A stretch of 64,000 bases of DNA from Pseudocitrobacter vendiensis (GTDB lineage: Bacteria > Pseudomonadota > Gammaproteobacteria > Enterobacterales > Enterobacteriaceae), in assembly GCF_943590815.1 (NCBI RefSeq), contig NZ_CALSBS010000016.1:53506-117505 (forward strand), read 5' to 3'. A program made the position numbers and the translations under genes. Under the pieces are notes generated by a model. It did not search any database, was not told the DNA's origin, and saw only the letters and a list, made by a program, of their open reading frames with translations. Of the stretch, positions 41,426 through 52,376 are shown one piece after another (position 1 is the first letter of the stretch; every line of letters begins with the position of its first letter).

Positions 41426-41657
41426 TTTCCCACTCCCGTTTGCAATAAAGGCGCTAATCTACCCTGTTGTTCGCAGTGAACCAAGACCGTCGACAACATG
41501 AGTGGTTATTCATTAATCGTGCAGGCGCATCTGGCGGTTTGTAACGCGTCCCTGATGCTGACGCCATCAGGCAAATGCAGTATACTCCCGCCTTAATTTA
41601 TCCACACCCGACGCGGCTCTTAACGCGATGCCACGTCTTTCAATGTAAGGTATTTCG

Positions 41658-43391
41658 GTGAATATTCAGGCTCTTCTCTCAGAAAAGGTTAGCCAGGCCC
41701 TGATTGCGGCAGGCGCGCCTGCCGATTGCGAACCGCAGGTTCGTCAGTCAGCAAAAGTACAGTTCGGCGACTATCAGGCTAATGGCGTGATGGCGGTTGC
41801 GAAAAAACTGGGCATGGCGCCGCGACAACTGGCAGAGCAGGTCCTGTCTCACCTCGACCTTACCGGTATTGCCAGCAAAGTTGAAATCGCCGGCCCGGGG
41901 TTTATCAACATCTTCCTCGACCCGGCATTCCTGGCCGAGCACGTCAACAACGCGCTGGCCTCCGATCGTCTGGGAATTACCCAGCCCGCACCGCAAACCA
42001 TCGTGGTGGACTACTCTGCGCCTAACGTCGCAAAAGAGATGCACGTGGGTCACCTGCGTTCCACCATCATCGGTGATGCCTCTGTTCGTACCCTGGAACT
42101 GCTGGGCCATAAAGTCATCCGCGCAAACCACGTTGGTGACTGGGGTACCCAGTTCGGCATGCTGATCGCGTGGCTGGAAAAACAGCAGCAGGAAAACGCC
42201 GGTGAAATGGAACTGGCTGACCTCGAAGGTTTCTATCGCGATGCTAAAAAACACTACGACGAAGACGAAGCGTTTGCCGAGCGCGCGCGTAGCTACGTGG
42301 TGAAACTACAGGGCGGCGATGAATATTTCCGTGACATGTGGCGCAAGCTGGTCGATATCACCATGACTCAGAACCAGATCACCTACAACCGTCTGAACGT
42401 CACCCTGACGCGCGACGACGTTATGGGTGAAAGCCTTTACAACCCGATGCTGCCGGGGGTTGTTGCTGACCTCAAAGCAAAAGGCATGGCTGTAGAGAGC
42501 GAAGGCGCAACCGTGGTGTTCCTTGACGAGTTCAAGAACAAAGAAGGTGAACCTATGGGCGTCATCATCCAGAAAAAGGATGGCGGCTACCTCTACACCA
42601 CTACCGATATTGCCTGTGCGAAATACCGTTATGAAACCCTGCATGCCGATCGCGTGCTGTACTACATCGACTCCCGTCAGCATCAGCACCTGATGCAGGC
42701 GTGGACCATCGTGCGCAAAGCGGGTTACGTGCCGGAATCCGTTCCGCTGGAACACCACATGTTCGGCATGATGCTGGGCAAAGACGGCAAGCCGTTCAAA
42801 ACCCGTGCCGGCGGTACCGTTAAACTGGCGGATCTGCTGGATGAAGCACTGGAACGCGCCCGTCGCCTGGTTGCCGAAAAGAACCCGGATATGCCTGCCG
42901 ATGAGCTGGAAAAACTGGCCAATGCGGTCGGTATCGGCGCGGTGAAATATGCGGATCTCTCTAAAAACCGTACCACCGATTACATCTTCGACTGGGACAA
43001 CATGCTGGCGTTCGAAGGTAACACTGCGCCGTATATGCAGTATGCCTACACCCGCGTGCTTTCCGTGTTCCGCAAAGCGGGCATTGAAGAGAGCGAACTG
43101 CTGAACGCAACGGTTGAGATTAAAGAAGATCGTGAAGCCCAGCTGGCTGCGCGTCTGCTGCAATTCGAAGAAACCCTGAACGTGGTTGCCCGCGAAGGCA
43201 CGCCGCACGTCATGTGCGCTTACCTGTACGATCTGGCAGGTCTGTTCTCTGGCTTCTACGAACACTGCCCGATCCTGAGCGCAGAAAGCGAATCTGTTCG
43301 CAACAGCCGTCTGAAACTGGCGCTGCTGACCGCGAAAACGCTGAAAACCGGTCTGGATACGTTGGGTATTGAGACGGTAGAACGGATGTAA
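41658..43391 (+). CDS. argS: Arginyl-tRNA synthetase
   Basis: ArgS charges tRNA-Arg. The 577-residue class I enzyme has the family N-terminal Add1 domain, the HIGH-type motif in H-V-G-H-L-R-S-T near residue 132, and lacks a standard KMSKS, as usual for this enzyme. The C-terminal DALR anticodon-binding domain ends with E-T-V-E-R-M. It is the same length as E. coli ArgS. Confidence 0.98.
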   Translation: MNIQALLSEKVSQALIAAGAPADCEPQVRQSAKVQFGDYQANGVMAVAKKLGMAPRQLAEQVLSHLDLTGIASKVEIAGPGFINIFLDPAFLAEHVNNALASDRLGITQPAPQTIVVDYSAPNVAKEMHVGHLRSTIIGDASVRTLELLGHKVIRANHVGDWGTQFGMLIAWLEKQQQENAGEMELADLEGFYRDAKKHYDEDEAFAERARSYVVKLQGGDEYFRDMWRKLVDITMTQNQITYNRLNVTLTRDDVMGESLYNPMLPGVVADLKAKGMAVESEGATVVFLDEFKNKEGEPMGVIIQKKDGGYLYTTTDIACAKYRYETLHADRVLYYIDSRQHQHLMQAWTIVRKAGYVPESVPLEHHMFGMMLGKDGKPFKTRAGGTVKLADLLDEALERARRLVAEKNPDMPADELEKLANAVGIGAVKYADLSKNRTTDYIFDWDNMLAFEGNTAPYMQYAYTRVLSVFRKAGIEESELLNATVEIKEDREAQLAARLLQFEETLNVVAREGTPHVMCAYLYDLAGLFSGFYEHCPILSAESESVRNSRLKLALLTAKTLKTGLDTLGIETVERM

Positions 43392-43396
43392 TAATG

Positions 43397-43421
43397 AAAC
43401 CCGGCATCAGCCGGGTTTTTC
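43397..43421 (+). terminator. Terminator after argS
   Basis: AAACCCGGC-ATCA-GCCGGGTTTTTC, six bases past the argS stop: a compact rho-independent terminator. Confidence 0.93.
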
Positions 43422-43449
43422 AATTGCAGCCATGGTGCGCGTTGTTCTT

Positions 43450-43534
<85 letters not shown>

Positions 43535-43541
43535 TGCACCA

Positions 43542-44687
43542 TCAAAAATACTTACGCAAATATTCCGTCAGACACAGAATCGCCATCGCCTGGCCATATG
43601 GCATAGAGGTCAGCGGGATCTCCCGATAGAAATCGAGATTCGAACCCATCCCGGTACCAAATGAGGTTTGCAGCAATTCCCCTTCCGGCGAGATGTGTTT
43701 CACAATTCCTTTAATCGCTTTTTCCGCCACTTCCGCATACTCCGCCCCGACGTAGCGCTTACGCACAGCCTTGAGAATCCCATAGGCAAATCCCGCTGTT
43801 GCAGAGGCTTCCAGGTAAGAGTTTGGATCGTCGAGCAGCGTGTGCCACAGGCCGCTTTCATCCTGGCATTTCGCCAGCGCGGCAATCTGCGCATTCAGTA
43901 CCTGCACCAGATAACGACGCACAGCGTTGTTTTCCGGCAGATCCACAAGTTCCAGGAAGTCAGGGATCACAATCGTCAGCCAGCTATTGCCTCGCGCCCA
44001 GCGAGCGTTGGCAAAGTTATGCTGACCGTCATAGGTCCAGCCGTGGAACCAGAGACCGGTCTCCCGGTCCATCAGGTTCTGTACGTGGAGCAGGAACTGA
44101 TATACCGCTTCTTCAACATATTCCGGGCGATTGAGCAATTTGCCAATTTTCGCCAGCGGCAGAACCGTCATCATCAGTGTGTCATCCCACATCTGTTGAT
44201 GGTTTTCCTCCGCCAGCGTAATGTGCTGCATGCCGCCGTGATTAGTGCGTGGCATTTCGTTCATCGCCCACTCAGCCCAGCTATCCAGCCACGGCAGATA
44301 CGCGGCGTTACCGGTCTCTTCGTAGCGATACGCCAGCGTCAGGAACGGCGCCATGGTGTTGACGTTTTTGGTGGTTGCGCCCTCGGCAAAGCGGTCAGCG
44401 AACCAGTTGTCGATGATGTCGCGCATCGCCACATCGCCGGTCTGCTGGAAGTACTGGTGAATACCGTACAGGCCGACGCCGTGCGTCCACTCCCAGCCCG
44501 CCCAGCCTTTGGTGTCAATCACTCGGCCATCGTCAAGGCGCAGCAGGAACTGACCTGTTTCATCCTTAATGTTGACCAGATTGTTGGTCACCGTCTGGAT
44601 CAAACCCTTCAGTTCTTCCCGGGAGATAAAACGCTCCGGTTGACGTAATAACGCGCTGTGTTTTACCGGCCAAACTTTCATATCCAT
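43542..44687 (-). CDS. Glycoside hydrolase family 105 (unsaturated rhamnogalacturonyl hydrolase type)
   Basis: GH105 enzymes hydrate and split the unsaturated uronic acid left at the end of pectin fragments by lyases. The 381-residue protein is full length for the YteR/YesR fold: W-A-G-W-E-W-T-H-G-V-G-L-Y-G near residue 62, the probable catalytic aspartate in M-W-D-D-T-L-M-M (Asp168/169), and W-A-R-G-N-S-W near 240. There is no signal peptide, so it works in the cytoplasm on imported oligosaccharide. Its start codon touches the stop of the symporter gene upstream; the two form an operon. E. coli K-12 lacks it here. Confidence 0.88.
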   Translation of the reverse strand: MDMKVWPVKHSALLRQPERFISREELKGLIQTVTNNLVNIKDETGQFLLRLDDGRVIDTKGWAGWEWTHGVGLYGIHQYFQQTGDVAMRDIIDNWFADRFAEGATTKNVNTMAPFLTLAYRYEETGNAAYLPWLDSWAEWAMNEMPRTNHGGMQHITLAEENHQQMWDDTLMMTVLPLAKIGKLLNRPEYVEEAVYQFLLHVQNLMDRETGLWFHGWTYDGQHNFANARWARGNSWLTIVIPDFLELVDLPENNAVRRYLVQVLNAQIAALAKCQDESGLWHTLLDDPNSYLEASATAGFAYGILKAVRKRYVGAEYAEVAEKAIKGIVKHISPEGELLQTSFGTGMGSNLDFYREIPLTSMPYGQAMAILCLTEYLRKYF

Positions 44688-46270
44688 TAACCTCTGTGAT
44701 AAGTCGAATTTAATGTGACACCCTGCTGAAGTGATGGCGCAGCAGGTTTGTTACGATTCAGATAACCAATATTGTTGTTGCCCCACAGGGATTCATACGG
44801 CATCCCTGCCAGCATTTCGACCGTGGCGCGGGCAGCCGGGGTGATGCTTTCCGGCATCGCGCGGCCCGACTCACGCATTTTCGCGGTCTCTTCACGCAGG
44901 ACGCTGTGGGTTTTCAGATTCAGTTTGAAACGCAGGGAGACCAGGAAGCCGAAGGCCAGTACCAGAATGGTGCCGAAGCTTAAGATCATCAGAATAGTGT
45001 GGCTCACTTCCGGTGGCTGAACTTTCTGGCCAGAGACAAAGCCTGACATCTGCATGATGATACCCACCATCATAACCGCTCCCGCCTGAGACGCTTTACG
45101 TGTCAGGGTCATGATGCCCGCAAAGATACCTTCACGGCGCTGGCCGGTAATCACTTCATCGACGTCAGAAATATAGGTGTAGGTGTTCCACGGCACATAG
45201 TTGATACCACCGCGTCCCAGACCGGCAATGGCTGAAATCAGCAGCAACAGGGAATAAACATCGCTCATGCCCGCGTAATACAGCATCGCATAGGAGAGTG
45301 AACCGAGGCCAAACAGTATCACCACCATGCGGTAAGACGGCGCGGGCCCAAAGCGGATACACAGCGGGATCATGGCGATAACCGCGATAAACTGGAAGAT
45401 AGCCATAGTGCCCAGCAGATTAGACGCCATGGAGGCTTCCTGCATCAGCACGAAGACCACGTAGTAGGTAAACACTGCGTTAAAGACGTCTTGTGCAATA
45501 TAGCCACCGAGGTACATTCCCAGGTGCTGGCGGAAAATTTTAATCCGCAGTGTGGAGGTCAATTCGGTAATTAACCGGCTCATGCTCTGCGCAAATGTCA
45601 GGTGCTTTTTCTCTTCTTCCGCACGCAGCGCCGCCTCCGTCCACTCCTCACGCGGGCGCTCCCAGGTGAAGAACCAGACAAAGGTCAGCATCATCGCGCA
45701 CAGCACCGAGAAGACCAGGCTTGCGTAGAAAAAGGAGATAGCGTTGTCTTTGCCGAAAGTGGTCAACAGAATGCCCGGCAGGAAAGAGGCCAGAATCGCC
45801 GACATCTGCGCCATAGAAATACGCGCGCCGGAGAACTTGGTTTTCTGTTTGAAGTCGTCGGTCATTTCCGGCACCAGGGTTTCATACGGCACCAGAATCA
45901 TGGTGTAGACGATATCGAAGATCAGGTACGTCAGCAGGTAATACCAGAATCCCATGTCTCCGACCCACATGAAGGAGTAGCTGAAGACGCAGGGAATACC
46001 GAGCAGAATAAAGAACTTACGGCGACCAAAGCGCTTGCCAAGCCAGGTCGAACCGAAGTTATCGGTCAAGAAGCCCATCAGTGGACTGACAACGGCATCC
46101 AGCACGCGTGCCGTCGCGAAAATGAACGTGGCTTCAATCGGCGTTAAGCCGCAGAAGGTCGTGTAGAAGTAGAGCAGCCAGGCTGCGGTTAACGCAGTCG
46201 TGCCTGCGCCGAGAAAATCCCCTGACCCGTAAGCAAGGTAATTAGCCAAACCTATTTTTCGTGTTTTCAT
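44687..46270 (-). CDS. GPH-family oligosaccharide/uronide cation symporter
   Basis: A 527-residue transporter of the glycoside-pentoside-hexuronide branch of the MFS, with about 12 helices and the signatures Y-G-S-G-D-F near residue 15 and D-x-x-x-S-P-L-M-G-F-L-T-D near 60. It is closest in character to rhamnogalacturonide/oligogalacturonide symporters (RhiT, TogT type) and is cotranscribed with the GH105 hydrolase, so import of unsaturated pectin disaccharides is the best guess. M-K-T-R-K at 46270 is preceded by GGATCC; the frame is open to 46366 but that part is not membrane-like. Confidence 0.85.
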   Translation of the reverse strand: MKTRKIGLANYLAYGSGDFLGAGTTALTAAWLLYFYTTFCGLTPIEATFIFATARVLDAVVSPLMGFLTDNFGSTWLGKRFGRRKFFILLGIPCVFSYSFMWVGDMGFWYYLLTYLIFDIVYTMILVPYETLVPEMTDDFKQKTKFSGARISMAQMSAILASFLPGILLTTFGKDNAISFFYASLVFSVLCAMMLTFVWFFTWERPREEWTEAALRAEEEKKHLTFAQSMSRLITELTSTLRIKIFRQHLGMYLGGYIAQDVFNAVFTYYVVFVLMQEASMASNLLGTMAIFQFIAVIAMIPLCIRFGPAPSYRMVVILFGLGSLSYAMLYYAGMSDVYSLLLLISAIAGLGRGGINYVPWNTYTYISDVDEVITGQRREGIFAGIMTLTRKASQAGAVMMVGIIMQMSGFVSGQKVQPPEVSHTILMILSFGTILVLAFGFLVSLRFKLNLKTHSVLREETAKMRESGRAMPESITPAARATVEMLAGMPYESLWGNNNIGYLNRNKPAAPSLQQGVTLNSTYHRG

Positions 46271-46430
46271 CGCCGTGGATCCTGTGTTTTTTACGGCCCC
46301 TCTCAGAAGACAAGAGAGGACTGACACGGCTACAGTAAAATCATGCAAAGCTTGATACCTTTCCATTATTGCCAGCGGAATCCATTCACTGGCAAAAATG
46401 CAAAGAGTGGTGGCACGTGCTTCACTGATT

Positions 46431-46449
46431 TATAAAACAACGTTTCTTT
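46431..46449 (-). promoter_or_regulatory. KdgR-like operator before the symporter-GH105 operon
   Basis: TATAAAACAACGTTTCTTT fits the KdgR pattern AAAAC-N3-GTTTC with AT-rich flanks. KdgR represses pectin and uronate genes until ketodeoxygluconate accumulates. It is about 160 bases upstream of the start codon. Confidence 0.6.
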
Positions 46450-46522
46450 TCAATCAAAAGAAGGGACCGAAAATGCGAGGCGCGCTACAGATTAACGCGG
46501 CATACGGCGAAAGAAAGTACAA

Positions 46523-46918
46523 CTAGCGGTAATTCGCAATCACCTCATAACGGCGGATCTTCAACGCCGGCACCAGTCTACCGCCCCCCGGCACTTGCCA
46601 GATAAAACGTAGTGATTCCCTGGCGGATATGCCACTGAACGCGTGCGTCGTTCCGCTCTGACCGTCCAGCTCGATGCAGCGCGCAGAAGTGCACAAGCGT
46701 GTTTGTAACCCGGCGGGCGTCGGGCCGATAAGCTCGTAGCGCCACGCGACCAGCGTCATTTTACCCGTGACCGACTGAGTCGCGCTCAGCGGTAAAGATG
46801 ATGCCGACTCACCGCGATAATTCAGCGTCATCCCCGCGCGACTGGCCTGCCAGGCCCCCTCTCCCGCCGCATGAACGGTGAGGGGAAAACACAATAACAG
46901 CAGAAACTTAATCATCAT
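46523..46918 (-). CDS. flhE: Flagellar protein FlhE
   Basis: FlhE is a small periplasmic protein reported to act as a plug for proton leak through the flagellar export apparatus. The 131-residue protein has a signal peptide ending at V-H-A-A and a beta-rich mature part with a cysteine pair (R-L-C-T-S-A-R-C near residue 88). It overlaps the flhA stop by four bases (ATGA); ATG 46915 is an equal choice. Confidence 0.93.
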   Translation of the reverse strand: MMIKFLLLLCFPLTVHAAGEGAWQASRAGMTLNYRGESASSLPLSATQSVTGKMTLVAWRYELIGPTPAGLQTRLCTSARCIELDGQSGTTHAFSGISARESLRFIWQVPGGGRLVPALKIRRYEVIANYR

Positions 46919-48993
46919 TTACCGCCAATCGTCGCAGTCATGCGGATGTTACGGTTGTCTGACAGTTCCAGGCTGGAGAGCACCACTAATTGCGGCAGAC
47001 TACGGCGTAAGAAGCGCGACAACAGCGGACGCAATGCATGATTCACCAGCAGCACCGGCGGCGCACCGAGCATCTCCTGACGCGCCAGCGCCTCCTGGGT
47101 TTGCGCCAGTAATCTGTCCGCCAGCCCCGGCTCCAGCCCCCCTCCACTCTGCAAGGCCTGCAACAATAAGCGTTCCAGCGGCGCATCCAGGCCAATCACC
47201 TGCACTTCATCACTGCCAGGGAACCAGCGCTGCGTGATAGCTCTACCCAGCGCCACGCGCACCACCGCCGTCAGTTCATTCGGATCGTGTTGTATCGGCG
47301 CGTGTTCCGCCAACGTCTCCAGGATGGTACGCATATCGCGAATCGGCACTTTCTCATCAAGCAGATTTTGCAGCACTTTATGCAGCGTAGTGAGCGTGAC
47401 CACGCCCGGCACCAAATCCTCCGTCAGTTTTGGCATCTCCTGGGTGACGCGATCCAGCAGTTGCTGCGCTTCCTGACGCCCAAACAGCTCTGCCGAGTGC
47501 TGGCTTATCAAATGGTTAAGATGTGTGGCGACGACGGTACTGGCCTCCACCACCGTAAAGCCCTGAATTTGTGCCTGCTCTTTTAGTGCATTCTCAATCC
47601 AGATTGCCGCCAGCCCAAACGCGGGATCGACCGTCACTTCGCCGGGCAGCGTCCCCGCCGCCGTACCGGGATTAATCGCCAGCCAGCGCCCCGGATAGGC
47701 TTCACCGCTGCCAATCTCTACGCCTTTGAGTAAGATGCGATAGCGCGCGGGCGGCAAATCCATATTGTCGCGGATGTGCACCACTGGCGGCAGGAAGCCC
47801 ATCTCCTGGGCGAATTTTTTACGGATGCTGCGAATACGCCCCAGCAGCTCGCCATCCTGCTGGAAATCCACCATTGGGATCAGGCGATAGCCGACCTCCA
47901 TGCCCAATGTATCTTCCAGTTGTACGTCATTCCAGGTAGCTTCGACCGCCTGTGTATTCTCCACAGGTTTGGTTTGCGGTGCTGGTTCCGGGGCTTTCAT
48001 TTCACGCCCGCGCAGCCACCAGGCAAGCCCAAGCAGCGCAGCAGTAAACAGCAGGAAAACAAAGTTTGGCATACCTGGCACCAGCCCAAGCAGGCCCAAC
48101 ACAGCGGCACTCAGCATCATCACGCGCGGGTTGCTGAACAGCTGGCCGACCATCTGCTGCCCCACATCCTGCTCGGTGCTGACGCGGGTCACAATCACCC
48201 CCGCAGCGGTAGAAATAACCAGCGCCGGGATCTGCGCGACCAGGCCATCACCGATAGTCAGCAGCGTGTACGATTCCGCCGCTTTGCCCATCGGCAGCCC
48301 GTGCTGTAAGACCCCCACCAGCAGGCCACCGATGATGTTTATCACCATTATCAGGATCCCGGCAATGGCGTCGCCACGCACAAACTTACTCGCCCCGTCC
48401 ATCGAACCGTAAAAATCGGCTTCCTGCGTCACTTCGGTACGACGCTTTTTAGCCTCCTCTTCGCCGATGATCCCGGCGTTGAGATCCGCGTCAATCGCCA
48501 TCTGTTTACCCGGCATGCCGTCCAGCACAAAGCGTGCGCCCACTTCGGCAATACGCCCGGCACCTTTGGTGATCACCATAAAGTTGATAATCACCAGGAT
48601 GATGAACACCACAATCCCGATAGCAAAGTTACCGCCGACGAGGAAGTGGCCGAAGGCCTCCACGACTTTCCCCGCCGCCGCGCCGCCGGTATGCCCTTCC
48701 ATCAGGATGATACGCGTGGATGCCACGTTGAGCGCCAGACGCAACAGCGTCGTGAAGAGCAGAATAGTGGGGAATGCGGCAAACTCCAGCGTCCGCTGGG
48801 TGAACATCGCCACCAGCAGCACCATAATCGATAGCGCAATGTTGAAGGTAAACAGCAGGTCGAGAACAAATGCCGGTAGCGGCAGCACCATCATCGACAA
48901 AATCAGCAGGATCAGCACCGGCCCGGCGAGAACCTGCCATTGGGTTGATTTAAAATTGTCGGGCAGACGCAGCATTGCAGCCAGATTAGCCAT
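46915..48993 (-). CDS. flhA: Flagellar export gate protein FlhA
   Basis: FlhA forms the nonameric ring of the flagellar type III export gate. The 692-residue protein has eight N-terminal membrane helices, the conserved FHIPEP-type cytoplasmic loop (G-A-R-F-V-L-D-G-M-P-G-K-Q-M-A near residue 145) and a large cytosolic domain from about 330. M-A-N-L-A-A-M-L at 48993 gives exactly the E. coli length. It overlaps the end of flhB by eight bases. Confidence 0.97.
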   Translation of the reverse strand: MANLAAMLRLPDNFKSTQWQVLAGPVLILLILSMMVLPLPAFVLDLLFTFNIALSIMVLLVAMFTQRTLEFAAFPTILLFTTLLRLALNVASTRIILMEGHTGGAAAGKVVEAFGHFLVGGNFAIGIVVFIILVIINFMVITKGAGRIAEVGARFVLDGMPGKQMAIDADLNAGIIGEEEAKKRRTEVTQEADFYGSMDGASKFVRGDAIAGILIMVINIIGGLLVGVLQHGLPMGKAAESYTLLTIGDGLVAQIPALVISTAAGVIVTRVSTEQDVGQQMVGQLFSNPRVMMLSAAVLGLLGLVPGMPNFVFLLFTAALLGLAWWLRGREMKAPEPAPQTKPVENTQAVEATWNDVQLEDTLGMEVGYRLIPMVDFQQDGELLGRIRSIRKKFAQEMGFLPPVVHIRDNMDLPPARYRILLKGVEIGSGEAYPGRWLAINPGTAAGTLPGEVTVDPAFGLAAIWIENALKEQAQIQGFTVVEASTVVATHLNHLISQHSAELFGRQEAQQLLDRVTQEMPKLTEDLVPGVVTLTTLHKVLQNLLDEKVPIRDMRTILETLAEHAPIQHDPNELTAVVRVALGRAITQRWFPGSDEVQVIGLDAPLERLLLQALQSGGGLEPGLADRLLAQTQEALARQEMLGAPPVLLVNHALRPLLSRFLRRSLPQLVVLSSLELSDNRNIRMTATIGGK

Positions 48994-50134
48994 CAGAGTC
49001 CTTCTCATTCAAAAAATCCAGCGCCTCAGGCACCGGCAGGTTATCAGGTTTTTTCGGGGGTGTTCCGCCCGCCAGACGCCAGCGTTTAAGCTGCCATACC
49101 CAGGCGAGCACCTCCGCAACCGCGGCATATAGCTGGCCGGGAATTTGCTGCCCCACTTCCGCGTGACGATACAGCGCACGCGCCAGCGGAGGGGCTTCCA
49201 GCATCGGCACGCGGTTTTCTTCGCCCAGTTCACGAATACGCAGCGCCACCAGCCCGGCGCCTTTTGCCACCACGCGCGGGGCGCTCATTTTGTTTTCGTC
49301 GTATTGCAACGCCACCGAATAGTGGGTCGGGTTATTGACGATAACGTCGGCTTTCGGGACGTCGGCCATCATGCGTCGACGCGCCGCTGCGCGCTGCATC
49401 TGGCGAATTCGCCCTTTCACATGCGGGTCGCCCTCGCTCTGTTTAAATTCATCACGAATGTCCTGGCGCGACATGCGTAGTTTTTTCAGGTGGCTATAGA
49501 TCTGCCAGAAGACGTCAAACCCGACCATCGGGATAATCGCCAGCACCACCAGCAGGGCGCAAAAACCGACCATATTTAGTGCGTTACCCATCGCCACCAG
49601 CGGGGATTCGCTGATAAGCCGCATCATATCCGGCCAGTGCAGCCATAAGAACAGCCCGGCCATACTGCCAATCAGTAGCGATTTCATCACCGCTTTCATC
49701 AGTTCCGCCGCCGTTTGCGCCGAGAACATGCGCTTAATGCCCGGCAACGGGTTAAGTTTGTCGAGTTTGAATGCCAGCGATTTGGTGCTGAACACCAGCC
49801 CGCCGAGCATCACCGGGGCCACCAGCGCCACCACCACCACGCCAACAATCAGTGGCATCAGCGCCAGCATCGCCTCTTTCAGCAGCAGGATTATCTGCCC
49901 CAGAATGAGATTGGGATCGTTGATAATTGAGTGGTCGAAGCGTAGGCCGGAAGAGAGCAAGCTGGCTAAACGTCGGGCGAGCGATTCCCCGCCAAGCCAG
50001 ATGACGCAGACGCCCACCAGCAGGATCAACAGCGACGTTAATTCTCGGGAACGCGGAATTTGCCCCTCTTCCCGGGCTTTCTCTAACCGTTGGGGTGTGG
50101 GGTCTTCTGTTTTGTCGTCGTTTTCTTCTGACAC
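48986..50134 (-). CDS. flhB: Flagellar export switch protein FlhB
   Basis: FlhB sets the switch from rod-hook to filament export through self-cleavage. The 382-residue protein has four membrane helices and the cleavage motif N-P-T-H near residue 268, intact, followed by Y-S-V-A-L-Q-Y. It heads the flhB-flhA-flhE operon. Confidence 0.97.
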   Translation of the reverse strand: MSEENDDKTEDPTPQRLEKAREEGQIPRSRELTSLLILLVGVCVIWLGGESLARRLASLLSSGLRFDHSIINDPNLILGQIILLLKEAMLALMPLIVGVVVVALVAPVMLGGLVFSTKSLAFKLDKLNPLPGIKRMFSAQTAAELMKAVMKSLLIGSMAGLFLWLHWPDMMRLISESPLVAMGNALNMVGFCALLVVLAIIPMVGFDVFWQIYSHLKKLRMSRQDIRDEFKQSEGDPHVKGRIRQMQRAAARRRMMADVPKADVIVNNPTHYSVALQYDENKMSAPRVVAKGAGLVALRIRELGEENRVPMLEAPPLARALYRHAEVGQQIPGQLYAAVAEVLAWVWQLKRWRLAGGTPPKKPDNLPVPEALDFLNEKDSDG

Positions 50135-50209
50135 GCGGTGGCTCTCGCAGACTCATCCACGGTCATTATTACGCGAGGTGAAAAGAACAATCGGAGGAAA
50201 AGCGGCGTA

Positions 50210-50232
50210 AAACGGGGGGAACTCCCCCGTTT
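50210..50232 (-). terminator. Weak hairpin after cheZ
   Basis: AAACGGGGG/CCCCCGTTT inverted repeat about 35 bases past cheZ, with a short T run on the minus strand. It is a possible terminator separating the che and flhB transcripts. Confidence 0.55.
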
Positions 50233-50267
50233 ACGCTACGGTCAGTACACCGACCGCCCGGCATCAA

Positions 50268-50912
50268 TCAGAACCCTAAACTGTCCAGCAGGTCATCCAC
50301 CTGATCCTGGCTTGCGACCACGCCCGCTTTTGAGGTGTCCACTTGTGGGCCATTGAGCAGGCTTTCGTTTTCGCGTTTAGCGCGTGATGCAGGTTCAGGC
50401 ATATTCTCCAGCAGCACCATTAACAGCTGGCGCTCGATCTCCTGGATAACATCCATCATCCGCTTGATAACCTGCCCGGTCAGATCCTGGAAATCCTGCG
50501 CCATCATAATTTCCAGTAGCTGGGCATTGGTAAAACGGGTGTGTTCGGGCACGTCGCGAAGATACTGGCGCGTGTCGGTGACCAGCTCACGCGCATCCGA
50601 TAGCGCAATCGGATTGTCAAACCACGCATCCCAGCGCGTACTGAGCGCGTTAGCATTTTTCTCCAGCGCGTCCTGGTGAGGCTGCGATGCCTCGACGCTA
50701 TTCAGCGCGCGCTCGGCTGCCTGCGCGGTCATCTGCACCACATAGTCCAGACGATCGCGCGCATCAGGAATCGCTTCCGCCGCTTCAGCAATCGCTTGAT
50801 CAAGCCCCAGTTCACGCAGGCTGTCGCGCAGCATGCGGGTCAGGCTGCCGATACGCGCAATGATATCAGCAGCAGAATGTTCGTCATCGGGCTTAATGGG
50901 GGGGTGTATCAT
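50268..50912 (-). CDS. cheZ: Chemotaxis phosphatase CheZ
   Basis: CheZ removes the phosphate from CheY-P and resets the motor to counterclockwise. The 214-residue helical protein has the catalytic region with glutamine in [12 protein letters not shown] near residue 147 and the CheY-binding C-terminal tail [12 protein letters not shown]. The second ATG (50912) is six bases from AGGAG and gives the E. coli length. Confidence 0.97.
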   Translation of the reverse strand: MIHPPIKPDDEHSAADIIARIGSLTRMLRDSLRELGLDQAIAEAAEAIPDARDRLDYVVQMTAQAAERALNSVEASQPHQDALEKNANALSTRWDAWFDNPIALSDARELVTDTRQYLRDVPEHTRFTNAQLLEIMMAQDFQDLTGQVIKRMMDVIQEIERQLLMVLLENMPEPASRAKRENESLLNGPQVDTSKAGVVASQDQVDDLLDSLGF

Positions 50913-50922
50913 GGTCATCTCC

Positions 50923-51312
<390 letters not shown>

Positions 51313-51326
51313 TCACTTCTCTCCTG

Positions 51327-52376
51327 TTATATACGTATTGCCTGTCCGGCACTGATTTTCGCCAGCATTTGCTGGCTTATCTGACTGAGATCGACCACTT
51401 CGCTGACGCCACCCATATTGATGGCTTCGCGCGGCATGCCGAACACCACACAACTGGCTTCGTTCTGGGCGATGGTCCACGCACCCGCCTGGTGCATCGC
51501 CCGCATTCCTGCCGCGCCGTCGTTGCCCATCCCGGTGAGGATCACGCCAACGGCATTGCGCCCTGCGTGCTGAGCAACGGAATGAAACAGCACATCCACC
51601 GACGGCCGGTGGCGATTTACCGCCGGCCCGTCGTGAATTTTGATTTGATAGTTCGCCCCGCTACGTGCCAGCTCAAGATGACGATCGCCCGGCGCGATAT
51701 AGGCATGCCCCGGCAGGACGCGTTCACCGTCTTCCGCTTCTTTCACGCCAATCTGGCACAGCTTATTGAGCCGATCGGCAAAAGATCGTGTAAACCCTGG
51801 CGGCATATGCTGGGTGATCAACAACGCCGGGCTGGTCACCGGCAGCGGCTGCAACACATGGCGAATCGCCTCGGTTCCGCCGGTCGACGCGCCAATGGCA
51901 ATCAGCTTTTCCGAGCTCAGCAATGGCCCGCTTTTTAAGGTGACCGGTGCAGCTACCGTTTTATGCGCGGAAATTTGCGCCCGTGCTGCCGCGCGCACTT
52001 TGTCGGCAATCATTTCGCTGTAGGCCAGCATCCCTTCGCGGATACCCAGTTGTGGCTTGGTGACAAAATCCACCGCCCCCAGTTCCAGCGCCCGCAGCGT
52101 CACTTCCGACCCTTTTCCCGTCAGCGAAGAAACCATCACCACCGGCATCGGGCGCAGGCGCATCAGCTTCTCAAGAAAGTCGAGGCCATCCATGCGCGGC
52201 ATCTCAACATCCAGCGTCAGGACATCGGGGTTAAATTTTTTGATCAGATCGCGCGCCACCAGCGGATCTGGCGCAGTGGCAACCATTTCCATATCGCTGT
52301 GGCTATTGATAATCTCGGTCATGATTTGCCGCATCAGCGCCGAATCATCCACCGACAGCACCCTGATTTTACTCAT
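51327..52376 (-). CDS. cheB: Chemoreceptor methylesterase CheB
   Basis: CheB removes methyl groups from receptors and deamidates glutamines. The 349-residue protein has a receiver domain with Asp56 and a methylesterase domain with the triad Ser164 (G-A-S-T-G-G), His190 (T-Q-H-M-P-P-G) and Asp286 (G-M-G-N-D-G). Its start overlaps the cheR stop (ATGA). Confidence 0.98.
   Translation of the reverse strand: MSKIRVLSVDDSALMRQIMTEIINSHSDMEMVATAPDPLVARDLIKKFNPDVLTLDVEMPRMDGLDFLEKLMRLRPMPVVMVSSLTGKGSEVTLRALELGAVDFVTKPQLGIREGMLAYSEMIADKVRAAARAQISAHKTVAAPVTLKSGPLLSSEKLIAIGASTGGTEAIRHVLQPLPVTSPALLITQHMPPGFTRSFADRLNKLCQIGVKEAEDGERVLPGHAYIAPGDRHLELARSGANYQIKIHDGPAVNRHRPSVDVLFHSVAQHAGRNAVGVILTGMGNDGAAGMRAMHQAGAWTIAQNEASCVVFGMPREAINMGGVSEVVDLSQISQQMLAKISAGQAIRI

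Noticed and set aside
42306..43265. 319-codon open frame opposite argS
   Set aside because: Antisense shadow of argS; composition typical of a reversed GC-rich coding strand and no ribosome binding site.
43668..44648. 326-codon open frame opposite the GH105 gene
   Set aside because: The minus-strand GH105 protein has clear family motifs; the reverse frame has none.
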